DNA of 64,000 nt from a virus, in the IMG/VR virus record IMGVR_UViG_3300042402_007915, positions 62,001 through 126,000 of that record. One strand, 5' to 3'. Below the pieces are notes generated by a model that saw nothing but the letters and a program-made list of their open reading frames with translations, ran no database searches and was not told the DNA's origin. The position numbers and the translations under genes are program-made. Positions 27,246-36,155 of the stretch are shown piece after piece. How positions within the stretch are numbered: the stretch's first letter is position 1; each line of letters opens with the position of its first letter.

Positions 27246-30078
27246 GGTATTTGCTCAACAGGTTGCAGATAGAAGCATTGCAACCTTTCGTTCGAGTAGA
27301 GGTTCAGTTGAAGAGGCCGCCGATGCTAGGGCGGCCGTAAGTTCTTTCTTCCTCAAGGTCATAGAGGCTGACCTCAACCTTGTTGAACAGGGGGATTATA
27401 TTGACCCCGAGAAGATGAGCCTGCTTAATCAGTACCTCAGTACTCTTGCTGTGCTGACCGAAGAAGCCTACTCTAACCTTGTCGCAAGAGAAAAAGAGTT
27501 TGCAAACGTGTCAGACGCTTTAGACACGGCCCTCTCTAGTTCACTCGTGAAAGTAAACCAGAAGCACTCGGCTCTTAAGTCTCTGTCGTCTACGGCAGCA
27601 CAAGTGGTCCGTGAAGGTTTTAAGAGGAGAGAGCGGCTGGCTTTAACTGGAGCTGCCGAAGAGCTTGCACTGTTCTCCAGGCAGGGAGTTGCTACTCTAC
27701 CTATTGAAAGCGAAGCCATCGTATCTATCTCAAAGATGTCTATCGCTCGTGGCTCTAACGGCATTAACGGAAACTCGGATAGAAAGGTGTTGCCTGAACT
27801 TGGGTACCTAAGTTCAATCTTGGACAGCAATCCAGACAACCACTTTGAGTACGAGTCTTACAAGCGTGGACCTTTAACTCTCAAGCTCAGAGTACAGCTT
27901 GACCGAGAATCTATTGTTAACCATCTACGTTTCAAGTTTGTGAATCCGGAAAGCGTTCCAAGTTTTACTGTTGAAAACATTCTAATCAACGACAAGAACT
28001 TGGGCATGATGAGCGTCAAGGAGTTGTGCCCTAACAGAAAGGAGCCAGACTTCTGGGACGCCATCAATGAGGATGGCACGGGGAACTGGGAGGTTGTTTT
28101 CCTCCCAGTAATCGCAACAGAGTTCACGCTTGTTCTGAAGCAGACACACGCCAACACTGAAGGCAGAAAGGCCATTGGTATCGGCGGCATGGAAGTAAAA
28201 GGAATTCGGTTCAAATCAAGTGGAAAGATTTCTTCAAAGCCAAGGGGGCTGGCTTCGTCTCTGTACTACGCAGAGAGACGCGCCCGTATTTTCCCTCCAG
28301 GTGAACGCTTCTACAAAGCAGATATCAAAACAGAGTATGAAATTGACGGTACAATAGCTCGTGACATTCATGGCCTCAGTGGTGAGGAGCAGGACATGAG
28401 TTGGTCTTGTTCCTTGAGAAGGAAAGAAGGTGCCGTCAGCTCCGCCAAGACGCTTCTAACCAAAGAAGAGTTGTACGAGGTAGATACCCTTACTAGGACA
28501 ATCAACCCAAACAGGTCTCCTGCTCTCGTTCCCCTAAACGTAGACCTTGAAGACACAAAGCTTTTAGTCGTTCAGCCAAACATTGCCAAGGTGGGAGAGA
28601 GGTCAGAACCCGTATCTCTTGGTCGTCTAAACACCGGGCAGTATCGAGTCACAACTCCGACCTCTATCCTTGAAAGAGACTTTGACGTAAGTGACCTTGT
28701 CGTGGAAGTAAGCGGCGAAAGATATGATTACGTTCAGGACACTGCTTCACTTGGAACTGCAAACTGGACCTTCTCCGAACTCTACAAGAAGATCATCCTC
28801 TCGGACGATGCTCCCTCTGGGGGAGAAGTTACTGTCCGGTTTAAGCCAGAAGTTCCTGTCTGGGAGAAGACACCTAACGGCTATGCCTGTAACCCAAGCT
28901 TCCTCTTTGATCCCGACAAGAAGCTTATCAGCATCTCCTTGACGGATGAACTCAACGCAAGCAAGGTCTTCAATCTGCCTAGGAACCAAGAAGTCATCCG
29001 CCTCCCGCACAAGCATATCAACCGAGATAGTGCTCAGCTTGTGGGTTCTGATGGTGTTGTTCTCGAGCTTGTAGATACTGTTGCCGAGCTTGCCTCTGGT
29101 AAGTGGTACCTCGATGAAAGTATTGGTGTTGTGAAGCTGTATGAAAGTTCAGGCCTTCTTGCGCTTACTCTTCACTACAGCTGTTCGCCTCGTACTGAGG
29201 TGAGAAAAGAACAGTACTCGGTGCTATTCGAAGGGGTTACTCCGAAGAGCCTCTTGGTGAGTTCGGAAGCTTTTAATGCATTCAGTGTTAGCGAACGTAA
29301 GGGCGATGAATTGATTAGCCGCAACAACCCGGTGACAGGGCGCTGGGGAGCAAGGAATGACCCCTACACTGGTGTCTCCAACAAGAAGCGCCTTTCATAC
29401 GAATCAATTATCAAGGGCACTCTTAAGACCAAGAACTTGTTTGTTGTCGGAGAAGACGCAGAAGAAATCCCGTACATTAACGGGTACTTGGAATTCTTAG
29501 GCGCCACTTATTCGGAAGAGAAGACAAACCAAACAGCTCCTGTTGCGGGTGTTGTTACGTTCTCTCTTGCCGGCGGCTCTCTTACTCTCAAGGAACTTGG
29601 TGTTCGTTTTTCAGACACAAGTGTGTTTGTTTCCCAGAAGGCTTTGTTGGGTGGGTTGTCCTCTACAGGTGACTACCACATTTCAAACTCTGGTGTTGTT
29701 TCGGTCAAGAGACCAACAGCACTGCCTGCAGACATTACTGTGTCCTACTACTACAGCAACCCAAGGTTTGTTTCCTCTAACAAGTATTCTGTCGATTACA
29801 GAAACGGAGACATCTTTAGTGAAACAGACATGAGGGACGAAGGAATAATTAGGTACAAAGTTTGTCCCTCTGTAATCGAGTATGATATCGTTAAAGAGTT
29901 AACAGAGGCTGTGTATTATGATGAGACGAATCTGTTGACTGTTGCAACAGAGGAAATGCTGCCTGTAAATAACAAGGTCAAAGTCTTCTGGAAGAAAACA
30001 GTGAACGTAGATACGCTAGAGGATTTGGCGGCCTACTTCTCCCCCATTGTGACAGCAATCACTCATAGGTACTACTAA
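27211..30078 (+). CDS. Tail protein with discoidin-like domain (2 of 3)
   Basis: 955 residues. The ATG at 27211 follows AAGGGAAGGGAAC, a good ribosome site, although it lies 35 bases inside the previous gene. The N-terminal 160 residues are helical and probably coiled. Around 210-330 is the discoidin-like part: TLKLRVQLDRESIVNHLRF then TEFTLVLKQTHANTEGRK. The rest is a series of beta modules. The stop overlaps the next ATG. Probably a fibre or baseplate-periphery component. Confidence 0.6.
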   Translation: MRTNLLGQESPKVFAQQVADRSIATFRSSRGSVEEAADARAAVSSFFLKVIEADLNLVEQGDYIDPEKMSLLNQYLSTLAVLTEEAYSNLVAREKEFANVSDALDTALSSSLVKVNQKHSALKSLSSTAAQVVREGFKRRERLALTGAAEELALFSRQGVATLPIESEAIVSISKMSIARGSNGINGNSDRKVLPELGYLSSILDSNPDNHFEYESYKRGPLTLKLRVQLDRESIVNHLRFKFVNPESVPSFTVENILINDKNLGMMSVKELCPNRKEPDFWDAINEDGTGNWEVVFLPVIATEFTLVLKQTHANTEGRKAIGIGGMEVKGIRFKSSGKISSKPRGLASSLYYAERRARIFPPGERFYKADIKTEYEIDGTIARDIHGLSGEEQDMSWSCSLRRKEGAVSSAKTLLTKEELYEVDTLTRTINPNRSPALVPLNVDLEDTKLLVVQPNIAKVGERSEPVSLGRLNTGQYRVTTPTSILERDFDVSDLVVEVSGERYDYVQDTASLGTANWTFSELYKKIILSDDAPSGGEVTVRFKPEVPVWEKTPNGYACNPSFLFDPDKKLISISLTDELNASKVFNLPRNQEVIRLPHKHINRDSAQLVGSDGVVLELVDTVAELASGKWYLDESIGVVKLYESSGLLALTLHYSCSPRTEVRKEQYSVLFEGVTPKSLLVSSEAFNAFSVSERKGDELISRNNPVTGRWGARNDPYTGVSNKKRLSYESIIKGTLKTKNLFVVGEDAEEIPYINGYLEFLGATYSEEKTNQTAPVAGVVTFSLAGGSLTLKELGVRFSDTSVFVSQKALLGGLSSTGDYHISNSGVVSVKRPTALPADITVSYYYSNPRFVSSNKYSVDYRNGDIFSETDMRDEGIIRYKVCPSVIEYDIVKELTEAVYYDETNLLTVATEEMLPVNNKVKVFWKKTVNVDTLEDLAAYFSPIVTAITHRYY

Positions 30079-32048
30079 TGAAACCCAAGCTAGAAGAAGC
30101 CATCGCAACCTTTGTCCTTGAGAATAGAAGGGCTCCATCTGCGTACGAGCTTAGACTTCTTGAGGAAGGGGTAAATAAAAACCCCCTACCGGATTTTGAT
30201 CCGGAGGGGGTGGAGATTGCTTTCAGAGAACAGTCTGACGCATTTAAGTTCAGCAAGTTAATGAAGCAAAGATTTGTTCGTGGGTTGAAGGCTTACGAAG
30301 AGATGCTCATGCAGTCCGCCAAGCTTAGGGAAGAACTGATCTTCAAAAAGCACGCCGCTAGTAGAATGCTGGATCGTCTTGCTCGGGTAGAGCAAGGGCT
30401 CGACAACATCTTGCTGAAAAAAGAAAACAAGTTGTTCTTCGCTACGGCAGAAGAGACCTTTGATACTAGAGCCAAGGTGGTAAGACAGAGCACTACGGCG
30501 TCTATTAAAGATGGCAATGTCTTCCTTGGTAAAACAAATGAAAGCAGCATTGAACTGTCTTCGGGAATGATTTCGTATGCGATCTATGCGCCCAAAGGCA
30601 TCATCTCCAAAGCTGTAACCGAAAGCACAGAGGCCCTAAAAAACAACGACGGGGTTATGTGGAATGCTTTTGTTTACACCGACTACGAGGTGGGAGAGAT
30701 TGCATTAGAGCTAACCATCGAATTGCCAAAGCCAACCACTATCAAGAGGCTTGAACTGATAGGCCCTCCAGTGAACGGCAACTCAGATACAACAGTCGCT
30801 GTCTTCTCTAGGTCCCCTAATGGGAAGCTGCAATCCATTGCTCCAGGTGAAGAAGCCTTTAGGAGCCTAAACACTTTCTTGGTGAACAAAGACGAAGTCG
30901 CTTCAATCAGCATTGTGCTCAAGAAGTCTGCCTTCGACACAAAAACTGATTCGGGAAGACAGAACGTCTACGTGTTCAGTCTAGACCAGTTGGTGTTGTA
31001 TGGAAGGGGGACGGAAGAGAGTCTGGAGTCTGTGTTGGTTTGCGGCCCCTACTCCTTCCTCAAGGACAATACCGCAGTTAAGTTTCAAAAGGCTCAGCTC
31101 TTCCCTTGTGAGTTCAAACCTAAAGACACAAGCATTAGTTACTTCCTGTCTGATGACGGCACCAACTTCCTTCCTTGGACTTCTGAGCCTGTACACTTCC
31201 AAGAGGAGGCAGAAGGAACAAGCGCGGCCCTCATTGAAGAGCTAGAGAACGGACAGTCTTTGATTGCAGATCCTGAAGTAATTGAAGAAGCAGAACTTCA
31301 AGTTTCACTGTCATACGAAGACGAAGCCATCGTCAATAAATACATTGATCCGGATGAAGCTGCCAATGTTCCTCTAACAACCCTCTTGGTCAAGAGAGGA
31401 ATCCTAACTGCAAGTAACAGAGATGTTAAGTTCTTCAACGCTACCTCGGGATGGAGATACAAGCGCGGAATCTATTACACATGCGTAGTCGTTAAAGAAG
31501 GGGAGGGCAAGACCCTGGACTTTGGACCCAACTCAATCAGGGTCAACGGCGTAGAGAAGAGCGGCCTAGTTACTTTCCCTCAAGGTATCAACGAAGTAGG
31601 TGTGTACAGTGCTAACTGGAAAACAATTGAACCACAAGCCCTAACAGAAGTGGAGCTTGAACAAGAAGACTCTCTGTACCCCTATAACCATAAGTACCTA
31701 CTACAAGGCTATCAGTATGCAATAGGATACACCGGAGAGAAGATCTACAACGGCTTTGATGAAATGTTTGCCGTGAAAATGGACTTCGTGTACCCAGAAA
31801 TTTTTGCAGTAAAGGACCTGACAGAAGAAGATTTCTATTCGGTCTTTACGGTAGAAGAAGAAGAAACGGGCTCCTTCATTAAAGTCAAGATTGACAGAAG
31901 CAGCCAAGAGTGGGTTAACGAACTCATCTCTGTATCCTGGTCCAAGATCTCGGCAAGCAGAACTCAGCTATGGGTCAAGGCCATACTAAGAACAACAGTG
32001 CCGGGACTAAGCCCGAGACTCGAATCCTTTAAGCTTCAGGTGGGGTAA
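30078..32048 (+). CDS. Tail protein with discoidin-like domain (3 of 3)
   Basis: 656 residues. Helical N-terminus to about residue 130, then the discoidin-like strand pattern IALELTIELPKPTTIKRLEL (about 214-233) and VASISIVLKKSAFD. This is the same layout, helices then discoidin-like domain then beta modules, as the two upstream genes. The first 45 codons contain a very strong DNA hairpin described separately. Structural role inferred from context. Confidence 0.6.
   Translation: MKPKLEEAIATFVLENRRAPSAYELRLLEEGVNKNPLPDFDPEGVEIAFREQSDAFKFSKLMKQRFVRGLKAYEEMLMQSAKLREELIFKKHAASRMLDRLARVEQGLDNILLKKENKLFFATAEETFDTRAKVVRQSTTASIKDGNVFLGKTNESSIELSSGMISYAIYAPKGIISKAVTESTEALKNNDGVMWNAFVYTDYEVGEIALELTIELPKPTTIKRLELIGPPVNGNSDTTVAVFSRSPNGKLQSIAPGEEAFRSLNTFLVNKDEVASISIVLKKSAFDTKTDSGRQNVYVFSLDQLVLYGRGTEESLESVLVCGPYSFLKDNTAVKFQKAQLFPCEFKPKDTSISYFLSDDGTNFLPWTSEPVHFQEEAEGTSAALIEELENGQSLIADPEVIEEAELQVSLSYEDEAIVNKYIDPDEAANVPLTTLLVKRGILTASNRDVKFFNATSGWRYKRGIYYTCVVVKEGEGKTLDFGPNSIRVNGVEKSGLVTFPQGINEVGVYSANWKTIEPQALTEVELEQEDSLYPYNHKYLLQGYQYAIGYTGEKIYNGFDEMFAVKMDFVYPEIFAVKDLTEEDFYSVFTVEEEETGSFIKVKIDRSSQEWVNELISVSWSKISASRTQLWVKAILRTTVPGLSPRLESFKLQVG
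30173..30210 (-). terminator. Intragenic antisense terminator-like hairpin
   Basis: A 12-pair stem with one bulged base: CCCCC/GGGGG (30182-30186 with 30206-30210), T30187 with A30205, and CCGGAT/ATCCGG (30189-30194 with 30199-30204) around a four-base loop. Read on the minus strand, the stem is followed at once by TTTTTATTT (complement of 30173-30181), the form of a Rho-independent terminator. It lies within a plus-strand coding sequence and would stop antisense transcripts. Confidence 0.6.
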
Positions 32049-32051
32049 CAA

Positions 32052-33341
32052 ATGGCTACGCTAACTAACAAACTACATACTGTCACTCAAGCGACAAGCA
32101 AGTTGGTCGCTGATAGGAGCGTAGTGAAGGACCTGGCAGGGATCGTTGAGCAACTTAACGAAGTCAACTACCCCCTGTTTGACGCACTACCGAGTACTGG
32201 TAAGGGTCATAACATTGATGCACTGGACTACGGTCTAAGTGGGAATGTCGTCTTTACTGACGTTGAAGCAAGTCTTGGTTCTGAACCTGTGTACTGGAAC
32301 ACTGCTCAGGGTAGACCTTGTACTGTTAAAGAGAGCCTTGAGGAAGTAAGTGCGCGGCTTGTTGGGCTGGACAATACAGTGGCGGCCCTTAATGACATTG
32401 CAGAGTACGATGACAGCGCTCTGTCTGACGGATTGGCAGAGCTTGAACTTAAAGTGGGGCAGGTTGCAGAGGATTCCTTTGGCGCTGGTTACACCTTGAA
32501 TTCAGATGGCGCCACCGTACTTCCCTACTCTGTGGCTGAGGTCCTAGACGCCCTGGGCGGGCTGTGTGAGGGCTATCTGGGGACAGGGCTAACCCACAGC
32601 GGTACTTTCCCAAGCATCTCCATCGCGAGAGGCTCAGTGTCGGAACTTGATGGAAACCTAGCTGAAATCTACGGAGCTATTGGCCTAGAAGAAGGTGACG
32701 AAACTATTGATTACTCCCTAGCTGGAGGTCCTTGGTCCTTTACCGATGGAATGTCTCTCGCACATGCAATGGTTAGTGTCGACGAGAACCTGTTCCGTCA
32801 ATGGGGAGAGCGTACCTTTGAAGCAGATCATCTTCACATCAATACTTCGGACACAGAAGTTAACGTAAGCTTTAACGCCTTGAGTTACCTCGGAGGAGAT
32901 GAAACGTACTTCCAAACCTTGGACATTACAGAGAACGTCGGCGCCCACTACTTTTCTCTCCAGGTAGTACCCCCAGTAGACGAAGACGGAAGAGCCCCTT
33001 CACAACTACAAGTAGAAGTATTCGCAACCTTCCTAAACCCACCCTCAGCAGGTACTGTAGCCAAGCTAGAAGTCTATGGACAAAACCAAGTCCCCTCAGG
33101 CCCACGGCTCCTAAGACACGGAGATGCACTAAACGTAGGCCACAAGCTTCTTGAAACCCTTACCTTCACCTACTCGGCTGTGAACACCCTTCATATTGCT
33201 ACCGGGAGTATGCACTCTATCGATAGCACCAACAAGGGTTTGATCACGCTGAAGTTCAAACGTCATTTTGGAACAATTGTCGGAGACGACTTCGATGGAA
33301 CACTCTCCGTACTGTTAGTAAAAGTTAAATGGTTCAAGTAA
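32052..33341 (+). CDS. Tail fibre/tail tip protein, unknown
   Basis: 429 residues. Helical first 150 residues with many small acidic segments (LVGLDNTVAALNDIAEYDD), then a beta-rich C-terminal domain with HLHINTSDTEVNVSF near 258. Preceded by a GGTGGGG ribosome site. It is the last large protein of the late operon before the membrane protein, a place often used for fibres. No family recognised. Confidence 0.55.
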   Translation: MATLTNKLHTVTQATSKLVADRSVVKDLAGIVEQLNEVNYPLFDALPSTGKGHNIDALDYGLSGNVVFTDVEASLGSEPVYWNTAQGRPCTVKESLEEVSARLVGLDNTVAALNDIAEYDDSALSDGLAELELKVGQVAEDSFGAGYTLNSDGATVLPYSVAEVLDALGGLCEGYLGTGLTHSGTFPSISIARGSVSELDGNLAEIYGAIGLEEGDETIDYSLAGGPWSFTDGMSLAHAMVSVDENLFRQWGERTFEADHLHINTSDTEVNVSFNALSYLGGDETYFQTLDITENVGAHYFSLQVVPPVDEDGRAPSQLQVEVFATFLNPPSAGTVAKLEVYGQNQVPSGPRLLRHGDALNVGHKLLETLTFTYSAVNTLHIATGSMHSIDSTNKGLITLKFKRHFGTIVGDDFDGTLSVLLVKVKWFK

Positions 33342-33356
33342 CCGAGGAGGCGACCT

Positions 33357-33770
33357 ATGGCAGAAAAGAACGCTGAAGAGGTGCTTCAGAGCTTACAAGC
33401 AATGAGACAAGAAGACCTTCGCGCCCTTGCCGAAAAGGAACGCGACCTAGTTTCAATGATTAGGGTCATGGAAGGAAGGCAGAATGCTCGGCTTCAAAGA
33501 GTTGAAGACAACCTCGCAAGGATAACAACCGACAGAGATTCAGACGTGGCAGATGCAAAAGAGTCCTTGAAAGAGATCAACGAAAAGATTAGTGCTATCT
33601 CGACTAAGCTCGTACAGCACAATCTGGACTTTGCAACGTTTAGCGCCAAGTTCAGTACTAAGACTGAAGGGGCCGATAATCTACTATGGAGGATTGTAGT
33701 GCCACTAATCACTGGTGTAGGAGTAGGCGCGGCCCTATTACTCGCTAAAGTAGTACTGGGGGTTTCATGA
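33357..33770 (+). CDS. Coiled-coil membrane protein, XhlA/holin-like
   Basis: 137 residues. Residues 1-95 are a charged heptad-rich helix (VLQSLQAMRQEDLRALAEKE and onward), and residues 110-134 form one hydrophobic segment, IVVPLITGVGVGAALLLAKVV, shown here only as a 21-residue span beginning IVVPLI. A long N-terminal coil with one C-terminal membrane anchor at the end of the late operon resembles hemolysin XhlA-type lysis proteins, which act with a holin at the cytoplasmic membrane. No endolysin or second holin lies beside it, so a structural membrane role is also possible. Strong GAGGAGG ribosome site. Confidence 0.5.
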   Translation: MAEKNAEEVLQSLQAMRQEDLRALAEKERDLVSMIRVMEGRQNARLQRVEDNLARITTDRDSDVADAKESLKEINEKISAISTKLVQHNLDFATFSAKFSTKTEGADNLLWRIVVPLITGVGVGAALLLAKVVLGVS

Positions 33771-33988
33771 CAGAACTGCAATACCAAAGAGTATTGGCTC
33801 GTCTAACTAAACTAGAAAACACAATGAATGACTTGATCACTGCACACCAACACTTCATCACTGCTCTCCAGGTAACAGAACTACTAACTATTACCCAAGC
33901 AAAGATTGAAGAGCTCAGGATCACTACCGAGTCTCTTGTGGATAGGGTAGAGGTCCTAGAGGAAGAGCCTTACGAAGACCGAACGTAA
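33767..33988 (+). CDS. Small coiled-coil protein
   Basis: 73 residues, start overlaps the upstream stop (ATGA). Nearly all of it is predicted helix with hydrophobic heptads (VLARLTKLENTMNDLI; LITITQ-type centre; VDRVEVLEEE). No membrane segment. It may pair with the coil of the preceding membrane protein, with which it is translationally coupled. Last gene of the plus-strand late operon. Confidence 0.6.
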   Translation: MTELQYQRVLARLTKLENTMNDLITAHQHFITALQVTELLTITQAKIEELRITTESLVDRVEVLEEEPYEDRT

Positions 33989-34004
33989 CCGCAGAAGAGA
34001 AAAT

Positions 34005-34034
34005 AAAAGGGGAGGCACTAAGCCTCCCCCTTTT
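34005..34034. terminator. Bidirectional terminator between convergent operons
   Basis: GGGGAGGC (34009-34016) pairs with GCCTCCCC (34022-34029) around a five-base loop. AAAA precedes and CTTTT follows, so both strands read stem then U-run. It separates the plus-strand late operon ending at 33988 from the minus-strand array ending at 34033; the first bases of the last minus gene lie inside its tail. Confidence 0.9.
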
Positions 34035-34455
34035 ACTGTATATTGTATCTTGCTGAGTAATTTTCGTCCCGCTTCTCAAAGAAGAGGACAAAAAGTTCTG
34101 AACCGTCCTCTCTGATGAAGTGATATGCATCGTGCAACAGGGCTTCGATATACTTTAAGGCCTCAATCGAACCACCAAATGCTTCCGTAACGAGGTTGGG
34201 GCCGAGAGTTAGATAAGTTCTCCACGATGTTAAATTCGAATCGGATGTTTTGGTAATGAATGACGTACAAGAGTATGTGGTAGCAATCTCCTTACCTATA
34301 CGAAAAGAGATGTCATCCAAAAAGTTGATAACAGGGTCTTTGCTTAGGGGCCAAGAGCTGGGCAGGCCTAATCGATGAGGACCTACCTGGGCAGGAGTAG
34401 TTTCAACTACGGTATCCCAAGCCGAAGATTTGGGAACCTCAAGGCTTAATCTCAC
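34033..34455 (-). CDS. Tagged paralog family member 1
   Basis: 140 residues from the GTG at 34455, which overlaps the upstream stop as GTGA and follows AGGAAG. A longer frame reaches 34485, but the family tag (VRLSLEVPKSSAWD) fixes the start. The central block is FLDDISFRIGKEIA. The C-terminus (LFVLFFEKRDENYSARY) is the most diverged of the family and loses the YxYDF element. Last gene of the operon, ending in the shared terminator. Function unknown. Confidence 0.8.
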   Translation of the reverse strand: MRLSLEVPKSSAWDTVVETTPAQVGPHRLGLPSSWPLSKDPVINFLDDISFRIGKEIATTYSCTSFITKTSDSNLTSWRTYLTLGPNLVTEAFGGSIEALKYIEALLHDAYHFIREDGSELFVLFFEKRDENYSARYNIQ

Positions 34456-34883
34456 GAGTTTCTTCCTCTGTATGCGAAGTACCACTTACCATCGGGAGGT
34501 CTCCGAGAGAAATCGTAAACGTAAATAGCGTCGCTATGTCTGCGTAGATTGCTGTATGCTCTTTCAAACCACTCAATAAGTTCCCTAAGGAAAGGGTCAT
34601 TTGCATTTGGTAACGACGCAAAAGCCGTCTCTACCTCCATAACGGAGAATGCATGTGCATAGTCAATTCTGTGCGATGGAAGACTATGACACAAGACAAC
34701 AGGAAGGTTTCGTTTAACGCCAGCCTCCAGTGCACAATGCAGAGATAAGGCATTTGCGAACTCTACACCATCAGAATATCGTTTCTGAAACACGTCAATT
34801 AAATCTGGAGAAGAAGCATCGCCTGCCTCTGAAGGAGGTACATCCCAAATTGAAGACCTAACTGAACCAAGGTTTAACTTCAC
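34452..34883 (-). CDS. Tagged paralog family member 2
   Basis: 143 residues, GTG start overlapping the upstream TGA. Tag KLNLGSVRSSIWD; central FANALSLHCALEAGVKRNLP; then TAFASLPN and the end AYSNLRRHSDAIYVYDFSRR with a final FAYRGR. This copy, with the next three, forms the closest subgroup (SLPxK/N and a YRGG-type end). No signal peptide, membrane segment or known catalytic motif; probably cytoplasmic or virion-borne. Confidence 0.8.
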   Translation of the reverse strand: MKLNLGSVRSSIWDVPPSEAGDASSPDLIDVFQKRYSDGVEFANALSLHCALEAGVKRNLPVVLCHSLPSHRIDYAHAFSVMEVETAFASLPNANDPFLRELIEWFERAYSNLRRHSDAIYVYDFSRRPPDGKWYFAYRGRNS

Positions 34884-35311
34884 AGACCTCCTCCTCTGTA
34901 TCCAAAGTAGGAATAAAAGCTAGAAGGGTAACGATTGAAGTCGTAAACGTAAATGGCGTCTTTGTGACACAATGAAGAACTATATGCTCTTTGAAGTGAC
35001 TCGACTAAACAGCCTAAGAGCACATGTTCTTTATCAGGCAACCTTGAGTAAGCCGTTTGAACGGTTTGTCGTTCCAATGTAATCCCTCGATAGTGGCTGT
35101 ATTCATTACAATCGCTAAGCAAAGAAATGGGAAGGCCTCGCTTGTAAGCGGCTTCGGTTGCAAGATGCATAGATAATGCGTTCAAGAAGTCTATGGGAGA
35201 ATCGTATTGTCTTTCAAATACGTCGGTCAAATCCAAAGGAGGGACAGCTTTACCTTCAGGTGGAACTGTATCCCAAATTGAAGATCTACTTAGCTCAAGG
35301 TTTAATATCAC
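34880..35311 (-). CDS. Tagged paralog family member 3
   Basis: 143 residues, GTG start in a GTGA overlap with the upstream gene. Tag ILNLELSRSSIWD; central FLNALSMHLATEAAYKRGLP; QTAYSRLPDKE; C-terminal HKDAIYVYDFNRYP and FGYRGG. Member of the subgroup with 34452-34883 and 35308-35733. Function unknown; the conserved aromatic C-terminal strands suggest a stable folded domain. Confidence 0.8.
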   Translation of the reverse strand: MILNLELSRSSIWDTVPPEGKAVPPLDLTDVFERQYDSPIDFLNALSMHLATEAAYKRGLPISLLSDCNEYSHYRGITLERQTVQTAYSRLPDKEHVLLGCLVESLQRAYSSSLCHKDAIYVYDFNRYPSSFYSYFGYRGGGL

Positions 35312-35733
35312 CTGCCACCTCGATACCCAACATAATGTCCACCCGGGCTGTGAAAACGAGCGAAATCGTAAGCGTAAATAGCCTGTCGATGTCTTGAGGA
35401 CTCATAAGCGAGCCTAAGCCTCTGAAGGATAAACTGAACTTCAGGGCTGTCCTTATCTGGTAATGACCTGAAAGCCTCATCAACTCTTTCTTTATTTAAC
35501 GTAAAGCCCCAAACAGTATCTCTAGTGGGAAAATAACAACATAAAAGACAAGGGATCTCCCGCTTAGAAGCGTATTCCTGTGCAAGTTCTAGAGACAATA
35601 TATTCAGGAACCCTAAGGGGGTAGGATAGTTTCTACCAAACAGATCGGTATGGTCCAAGGAAGGAGCGTCTATTGTTTCGGAAAGAAATCCTTCCCAAAC
35701 AGATGATCTGGTTCCCTCAAGGTTCAGCCTCAT
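35308..35733 (-). CDS. Tagged paralog family member 4
   Basis: 141 residues, ATG start in an ATGA overlap. Tag RLNLEGTRSSVWE; central FLNILSLELAQEYASKREIP; EAFRSLPDKDSPE; C-terminal RQAIYAYDFARFHSP and VGYRGG. Cysteines in the middle (CLLCCYF) are not shared with the relatives, so a conserved metal site is unlikely. Function unknown. Confidence 0.8.
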   Translation of the reverse strand: MRLNLEGTRSSVWEGFLSETIDAPSLDHTDLFGRNYPTPLGFLNILSLELAQEYASKREIPCLLCCYFPTRDTVWGFTLNKERVDEAFRSLPDKDSPEVQFILQRLRLAYESSRHRQAIYAYDFARFHSPGGHYVGYRGGR

Positions 35734-36155
35734 AAGTATCCACCTCTATACCCTGTATAGATAACAGGGCACGATGGACGGAGAGAAAATTCAACAACAT
35801 TAATCGAACGGCAAAGCGGAGGTGTGACAGACAAAGGCACGTTACAAGTATGCCTAAAAGAGGAAATCAAACGCTCAATTTGAAGATCGTTTTTGTTTGG
35901 TAAGGACGAAAATACACTGTTTACGTAATCTTCCAGAAACGCGTAGGCCAAAATAGTTTTCTCCCCGAAGTCAGAAAGAAAAGCAAGCGGAAGGTTTTGT
36001 TCAGTTGCAATCTCTTGTGCAACAGACAAGGACAATGCATTCAGAAACTCTAAAGCAGAAGTGTATTCCCTTTCAAAGATATCGGTGCAGTTCTTCTCTC
36101 TAGGTGAGATTGCATCCCAGAGAGAATGTTTGGGAACGTTCACGTCAAGACGCAA
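35730..36155 (-). CDS. Tagged paralog family member 5
   Basis: 141 residues. The start is TTG at 36155, preceded by AGGAGGT, and lies 11 bases inside the upstream membrane-protein gene. Tag RLDVNVPKHSLWD is a degraded version; the central FLNALSLSVAQEIATEQNLP and SVFSSLPNKND are well kept; the end is INVVEFSLRPS and TGYRGG. Function unknown. Confidence 0.8.
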   Translation of the reverse strand: MRLDVNVPKHSLWDAISPREKNCTDIFEREYTSALEFLNALSLSVAQEIATEQNLPLAFLSDFGEKTILAYAFLEDYVNSVFSSLPNKNDLQIERLISSFRHTCNVPLSVTPPLCRSINVVEFSLRPSCPVIYTGYRGGYL

